Assembly: GCF_020149915.1 (NCBI RefSeq)
Contig: NZ_CP083760.1
Span: 2,294,001-2,358,000, forward strand
Length of the DNA: 64,000 nucleotides
From: Candidatus Sulfidibacterium hydrothermale
GTDB lineage: Bacteria; Bacteroidota; Bacteroidia; Bacteroidales; F082
Direction: 5' to 3'
Shown here: positions 60,004-64,000 of the stretch, one piece after another
How positions within the stretch are numbered: position 1 is the first letter of the stretch
Layout: every line of letters starts with the position of its first letter
The notes under the pieces: generated by a model
Told to the model about the DNA's origin: nothing
Seen by the model: the letters and a program-made list of their open reading frames with translations, nothing else
The model's database searches: none
Translations under genes and position numbers: made by a program

Positions 60004-61062
60004 ATGGCCTCCAATTCAAAAAATACCATTATTTACGTTGCCCCTTCACTCAGTTCTTTTGTGAAAAGCGATATTGCATTGCTTTCAACCCAATACCGCG
60101 TTTTCGTCAACACTTACAACTGGCAGAAAAAATTTTTAACGCCTTTTTATCTCATTCATCAGTTTTTTTTTCTTTTTAAACACATCCGAACCACTAAAAA
60201 AATTGTGGTTTCTTTTGGCGGCTACTGGTCGCTGTTACCGGCTGTTATAGGGAAAATAACGGGCACCAAAGTTTACATCATTCTCAACGGAACCGATTGT
60301 GCGGCAATTCCGCCGTTACATTACGGCAATTTGCGCAAACAACCGCTCAAATGGTTCTGCAAACAATCATACCAAACAGCTACTTTATTATTACCCGTAA
60401 GCGATTCTTTGATCTACACCCGAAACACTTATTTTTCTGATAATCAATGGAGTTTTCAAGGGATCCGGCACTTCTTCCCCAAACTAAAAACTCCCATCCA
60501 GGTACTTCCCAACGGCTGTGACGAAGACTTCTGGAAACCGGAGGAAAACGTTTCAAGAAAACCCAAAACATTTCTTTCTGTTTTCTCCGCTTCACAGTTT
60601 ATTCTTAAAGGAGGCGACCGGATTGTTGAGCTGGCCGAAAAGCTAAAAGATTGTTCTTTTTCCATTGCCGGAATGGAAAAACCGGCAGCATTGACTTCCT
60701 GCCCGCCCAATCTTTCTTTCTTGGGGAAATTACCACCGGAAACTTTAAAACAGCTCTATTCAAAGAGCACTTTTTATCTTCAGCTTTCCATTTTCGAAGG
60801 TTTTGGATGTGCATTAAGCGAAGCAATGTTATGCCAGTGTATTCCCATTGGCTCGTCGGTAAATAATATTCCCGAAATTATTGGCGAAACCGGATTCATT
60901 GTCAAAAAGCGAGAAACAGAAGAAATTGAAAAAGTGATTCGACAGGCACTGGCCGCTGAGAACAAGGAAGTATTGGGAAAAGAAGCAAGAAAACGAATCG
61001 TTACGCGGTATCCGCTAAAAAAGCGGGAGAAAAAGCTGCTTTCGCTGATGGCGGAAAATTAA
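60004..61062 (+). CDS. Glycosyltransferase, GT4 family
   Basis: 352 residues of the GT-B fold. The N-terminal domain contains IVVSFGGYWSLLPAVIG and TKVYIILNGTDCAAIPPLHY. The C-terminal nucleotide-sugar domain contains IQVLPNGCDEDFW, SASQFILKGGDRIVELAEKL, LSFLGKLPPETLKQLYSKST, and the GT4 signature ending EGFGCALSEAMLCQCIPIGS with both conserved glutamates. A retaining transferase adding a sugar to a lipid-linked or surface glycan is likely; donor and acceptor unknown. It begins the glycan-synthesis cluster that runs off the window. Confidence 0.88.
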   Translation: MASNSKNTIIYVAPSLSSFVKSDIALLSTQYRVFVNTYNWQKKFLTPFYLIHQFFFLFKHIRTTKKIVVSFGGYWSLLPAVIGKITGTKVYIILNGTDCAAIPPLHYGNLRKQPLKWFCKQSYQTATLLLPVSDSLIYTRNTYFSDNQWSFQGIRHFFPKLKTPIQVLPNGCDEDFWKPEENVSRKPKTFLSVFSASQFILKGGDRIVELAEKLKDCSFSIAGMEKPAALTSCPPNLSFLGKLPPETLKQLYSKSTFYLQLSIFEGFGCALSEAMLCQCIPIGSSVNNIPEIIGETGFIVKKRETEEIEKVIRQALAAENKEVLGKEARKRIVTRYPLKKREKKLLSLMAEN

Positions 61063-61086
61063 GAATAGAATTTGACAGAAAAGATT

Positions 61087-62904
61087 ATGTGCGGAATTAA
61101 CGGAATTTTCTCAAAAACAAAAATCGAAGCCATTGATCAACGGCTTACCAAAATGAACGAAGCCATTCGCCATCGCGGACCGGATGCCGGAGGAATCTTT
61201 TCTGAAAAAGAGAGAACGGGCTTGGGGCACCGCCGCCTGTCCATTATCGATACCCGCGAACAAGCTAACCAGCCCATGTTTTCCCATTCGGGAAGATGGG
61301 TAATTGTTTTCAATGGCGAAATCTATAACTTCCAGGAAATCAAAAAACAACTACACTACCCTTTCCAAACGGCTTCCGATACCGAAGTCATTTTAGCCGC
61401 TGTAGAAGAAAACGGCATCGACTGGTTTCTACAGCAAGCCAATGGCATGTTTGCCATTGCCCTGTTCGACCGGTCTCGTTCCGAACTCTTTCTCATCCGC
61501 GACCGGATGGGCATCAAGCCACTTTATTTTTCTTTTGATGGAACTACTTTTGTTTTTTCATCAGAAATCAAAGGACTGTTAAACAGCGGATTGATTGATG
61601 CAATATTTAATGATCAGGCAGTAGATGAATATCTTGCCAACCGTTATATCCGTTCACCTTATACATTTTTCAAGTCGATCTATCAGGTGGAACCCGGAAC
61701 TTTCCTGAGGTTAAACAACGATCTTCAAATAAAAAAGACAACCTACTGGGATCTGCCTTCTGAATTCAATACTCAAACGGTTTTTGATGAAAAGGCATTG
61801 CTGCACCGCTTTGATGAAGCCATTACCCGGGCCATTCGTTACCGGCTGATTGCGGATGTTCCGCTGGGAACTTACCTGAGCGGCGGAGTAGATTCCAGCC
61901 TGATCACCGCCATTACAGCCCGGTACAAACAGGAGGCTGTTAACACTTATACCATTGGATTTCCCGAGCTCAACGAGTTCGATTACTCGGAAATCGTAGC
62001 GAAAAAATATCATACCATTCATCACAAAATTATATTTCGCATTCACGATTATCTTTCCCGCTGGGAACAACTGATCACCTTTAAAGATGCGCCATTGGGT
62101 GTTCCCAATGAAATTCCGCTGGCTTTCATGTCGGAAAAACTGAAAGAAAAAATCACCGTAGTGCTGTCTGGCGAAGGAGCTGACGAATTAATGGGTGGTT
62201 ACGGAAGAATCTTCCGATCGCCGTTTGATTATACCCACCATCCGACCAAAACAGACTTTTACGATTATTTCATTTCTCAATACGATTATGTTCCACGCCA
62301 CATGCGCGATACCCTGCTAACAACGCCCTCCGACTACCGGAAAGAATTTGACGAAAAAATCCGGGAAGAATTTAAAAACAAAGCCAATGAAGAGAACGTG
62401 TTCCGGTTTTTTCACCGCTACCACGTAAAAGGTTTACTGCAGCGGGTAGATACCACCACCATGCAAACGGCCGTTGAAGCCCGTGTTCCTTTTCTTGACC
62501 ATCAGCTGATTGAATTTACGTATCGTGAAATTCCCTATGCTTTAAAACTGCACTGGAAAAATAAAGAAGCCCGCGAAAAAGCCAAAGCCCAAACCGCTGA
62601 CGCATACAGCGAAAAGCTGGATATTCCCAAATATCTGCTACGACAAACTGCCCGTAAATATTTACCTCCGGAGATTATCGACCGGAAAAAGGTAGGATTT
62701 CCTGTTCCGTTAACCCAATGGTTTTCAGAATTGGAACAGCTGGCACGGGAGCTGCTGCCACAGGCTGACTGGCTCAAAAATGACGCTTTAAACGAACTCA
62801 TTGAAAAAAGTAAAAACGAATCGCGGGCAGGCCAAATATTGTGGATGTTTATCAATATTGAAATCTTCCGGAAAAATTATTTCCGGAAATCATGGAAATG
62901 GTAA
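61087..62904 (+). CDS. asnB: Asparagine synthase (glutamine-hydrolysing)
   Basis: 605 residues from the ATG at 61087; the upstream TTG at 61072 would block the N-terminal Cys nucleophile. The class II glutamine amidotransferase domain (MCGINGIFSK, RHRGPDAGG, GHRRLSIIDT, FNGEIYNFQ) precedes the synthetase domain with the ATP pyrophosphatase motif YLSGGVDSSLITAI (about 260-273) and SGEGADELMGGY. In surface-polysaccharide loci AsnB-like proteins can amidate sugar acids instead of making free asparagine, and the glycan neighbours make that plausible. Length is at the long end of the family. It lies 25 bp after the GT4 gene. Confidence 0.92.
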   Translation: MCGINGIFSKTKIEAIDQRLTKMNEAIRHRGPDAGGIFSEKERTGLGHRRLSIIDTREQANQPMFSHSGRWVIVFNGEIYNFQEIKKQLHYPFQTASDTEVILAAVEENGIDWFLQQANGMFAIALFDRSRSELFLIRDRMGIKPLYFSFDGTTFVFSSEIKGLLNSGLIDAIFNDQAVDEYLANRYIRSPYTFFKSIYQVEPGTFLRLNNDLQIKKTTYWDLPSEFNTQTVFDEKALLHRFDEAITRAIRYRLIADVPLGTYLSGGVDSSLITAITARYKQEAVNTYTIGFPELNEFDYSEIVAKKYHTIHHKIIFRIHDYLSRWEQLITFKDAPLGVPNEIPLAFMSEKLKEKITVVLSGEGADELMGGYGRIFRSPFDYTHHPTKTDFYDYFISQYDYVPRHMRDTLLTTPSDYRKEFDEKIREEFKNKANEENVFRFFHRYHVKGLLQRVDTTTMQTAVEARVPFLDHQLIEFTYREIPYALKLHWKNKEAREKAKAQTADAYSEKLDIPKYLLRQTARKYLPPEIIDRKKVGFPVPLTQWFSELEQLARELLPQADWLKNDALNELIEKSKNESRAGQILWMFINIEIFRKNYFRKSWKW

Positions 62905-62947
62905 TTTTAACCTTTCAAATCAAGACAAACCATAAAAAACAAAAGAT

Positions 62948-63391
62948 ATGTTTAAACGAGGGGATGAAAAAATGGTAATCGGTTACACCTCTGGTGTTTT
63001 TGACCTGTTCCACATCGGTCACCTGAACCTGTTAAAAAACGCCAAAGGCTTATGCGACAAGCTTATCGTTGGGGTCACCAGCGATGAATTGGTGGCCTAT
63101 AAAAACAAAAAAGCCGTAATTCCGCATCAGGAGCGCATGGAAATTGTCCGGAATATAAAATATGTGGATGCCGTTGTTCCGCAATACGACATGGACAAAT
63201 TTAAGATGTGGGAACGGCTGAAATTTGATGTGATGTTTGTAGGCGATGACTGGTTTGAAACCGACAAATGGAAAAAATTCGACGAACAATTCAAAGCGGT
63301 CGGAGTAAAAATCATTTACTTCCCCTACACCAAAGGGGTTTCTTCTACGCTCATCAACGAGATTCTTGAAAAACAACGAAACGCAAAATAA
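62948..63391 (+). CDS. Glycerol-3-phosphate cytidylyltransferase (TagD-like)
   Basis: 147 residues. Small nucleotidyltransferase with the HxGH motif in GVFDLFHIGHLNLLKNAK, LIVGVTSDELVAYKNKK, the RNIKYVDAVVPQYDMDK segment, FVGDDWFETDKWKKFDEQF and the C-terminal TKGVSSTLINEI (RTEGISTT-like). It makes CDP-glycerol from CTP and glycerol-3-phosphate; ethanolamine-phosphate and related cytidylyltransferases are close relatives. An alternative ATG at 62972 would drop eight residues. The next gene encodes a CDP-glycerol-dependent transferase, which supports the CDP-glycerol assignment. Confidence 0.87.
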   Translation: MFKRGDEKMVIGYTSGVFDLFHIGHLNLLKNAKGLCDKLIVGVTSDELVAYKNKKAVIPHQERMEIVRNIKYVDAVVPQYDMDKFKMWERLKFDVMFVGDDWFETDKWKKFDEQFKAVGVKIIYFPYTKGVSSTLINEILEKQRNAK

Positions 63392-63419
63392 AAACGATCG
63401 CCTTTTTTAATCCATTGCC

Positions 63420-64000
63420 ATGGAACAATTCATTACGCTCTTTTTAAGACCCTTTGTTAAAGCGATTTACCGTTTGGCCTGTCAATGGACTAAAGAAGAT
63501 AATGCCGTAATCATTGCCGGACACGGTGCAAAGTATTTTACCGGAAATAACCAATATTTTTTTCAATATCTCTGTCAAATTCAACCGGTTTTTCCTTTTT
63601 TCTTTTTTACGAAAGACAAAAAAACCTACCAAAATCTTCAGAAAAAATATCCCGGAAAGATTTTATACGCCTACCATGCGAAAACATTCGTCCGAATGGC
63701 AAAAGCAAAAGTGTTGATGGTCACCACCGGGCCGGATGATTTTTTCCCTTTTCCGCTTTCTCCGAAAAAAAAGATTATCAATTTATGGCACGGAACCCCA
63801 TTGAAAAATATCGGCCTTTTGGCTCCTGACGCCGACACGAAAAGTCTTAGTGCTTTTTCTGAAGCCATTGATTATTTTTGTGTTTCTTCCGGTTTTGAAG
63901 GAAAAATCATGCAAAAGGCTTTCCGGTTACCGGAACAAAAGATTTTTATTTCCGGATTACCCAAAAACGATTTTATCCGGCACGACCATTCATCATTTCT
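63420..64000 (+). CDS. CDP-glycerol glycerophosphotransferase family protein, 5' part
   Basis: The first 193 codons are visible and the gene runs past the window end. No signal peptide; the N-terminus MEQFITLFLRPFVKAIYRLA looks like a short amphipathic membrane-binding helix. Then GNNQYFFQYLC, KKIINLWHGTPLKNIGLL, the hallmark HGTPLK of TagB/TagF/SpsB proteins, and SSGFEGKIMQKAF with FISGLPKND. These enzymes transfer glycerol-phosphate from CDP-glycerol to a lipid-linked or sugar acceptor. Together with the TagD-like gene it suggests glycerophosphate modification of a surface polymer. The polymerising (TagF) and single-addition (TagB) types cannot be told apart here. Confidence 0.9.
   Translation, partial: MEQFITLFLRPFVKAIYRLACQWTKEDNAVIIAGHGAKYFTGNNQYFFQYLCQIQPVFPFFFFTKDKKTYQNLQKKYPGKILYAYHAKTFVRMAKAKVLMVTTGPDDFFPFPLSPKKKIINLWHGTPLKNIGLLAPDADTKSLSAFSEAIDYFCVSSGFEGKIMQKAFRLPEQKIFISGLPKNDFIRHDHSSF

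Overview
The window is 64 kb of a Bacteroidota chromosome, most likely an anaerobic or facultative member of the Bacteroidales/Marinilabiliales side of the phylum. The evidence is: SusC/TonB-type receptors with an N-terminal carboxypeptidase-regulatory-like domain, the alternative GlmU-family protein, LuxC-type acyl-CoA reductase, DUF5723 and DUF4783 proteins, a nadC-DUF4783 pair, many signal-peptidase-II lipoproteins, a full Rnf complex, and repeated promoter -7 boxes of the Bacteroidota form TAnnTTTG, often only 10-40 nt ahead of the start codon. Several of these boxes overlap upstream TTG codons and so fix the real start further downstream. I saw no rRNA, tRNA, CRISPR array, prophage or intact insertion sequence.

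Layout. 1-5.4 kb: two tandem paralogous TonB-dependent receptors (the first cut by the window edge), an ENPP/alkaline-phosphatase-type lipoprotein and a small secreted protein. 5.5-10.9 kb (minus): lon, GlmU-family protein, ribosomal protein bL31 type B and acyl-CoA reductase. 11-19.8 kb: Crp/Fnr regulator, small DUF2892 membrane protein, parE, an outer-membrane-like protein, a beta-helix lipoprotein, a kinase resembling nicotinamide riboside kinase, miaA and a DUF5723 protein. 19.8-22 kb (minus): DUF134 regulator, NifX-like protein and a methionine-gamma-lyase-family enzyme, apparently one operon with a candidate operator. 22-24.4 kb: lgt and a siderophore/cobalamin-type binding lipoprotein, overlapping by 4 bp. 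24.4-32.3 kb (minus): two large hybrid histidine kinases with cheR and cheB but no receptor, CheA or CheW. 32.5-41 kb (minus): AddB-like nuclease, long-chain acyl-CoA synthetase, FecCD-type permease with its ATPase, and sucC.

41.0-41.9 kb is a gene-free stretch built of repeats: a GC-rich nested hairpin, a second imperfect inverted repeat and a patchwork of degenerate direct repeats. 41.9-44.4 kb carries a DnaQ-like exonuclease, a fumarylacetoacetate-hydrolase-family protein and a CPBP protease. 44.4-50 kb (minus) carries an acyl-CoA ligase, two 2-hydroxyacyl-CoA dehydratase-type subunits and their ATP-dependent activator, with a TetR regulator directly upstream. 50.2-55.4 kb is the complete rnfBCDGEA operon, preceded by an RseC-like gene. 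The neighbourhood suggests that the low-potential electron carrier handled by Rnf may also serve the dehydratase/reductase system; this is the most interesting metabolic unit in the window. 56-60 kb holds an SDR, an unknown lipoprotein, DUF4783-nadC and a YihY-family membrane protein. 60 kb to the end starts a surface-glycan cluster: a GT4 glycosyltransferase, asparagine synthetase, a TagD-like glycerol-3-phosphate cytidylyltransferase and the start of a CDP-glycerol glycerophosphotransferase, which points to glycerophosphate decoration of a surface polymer in a Gram-negative cell.
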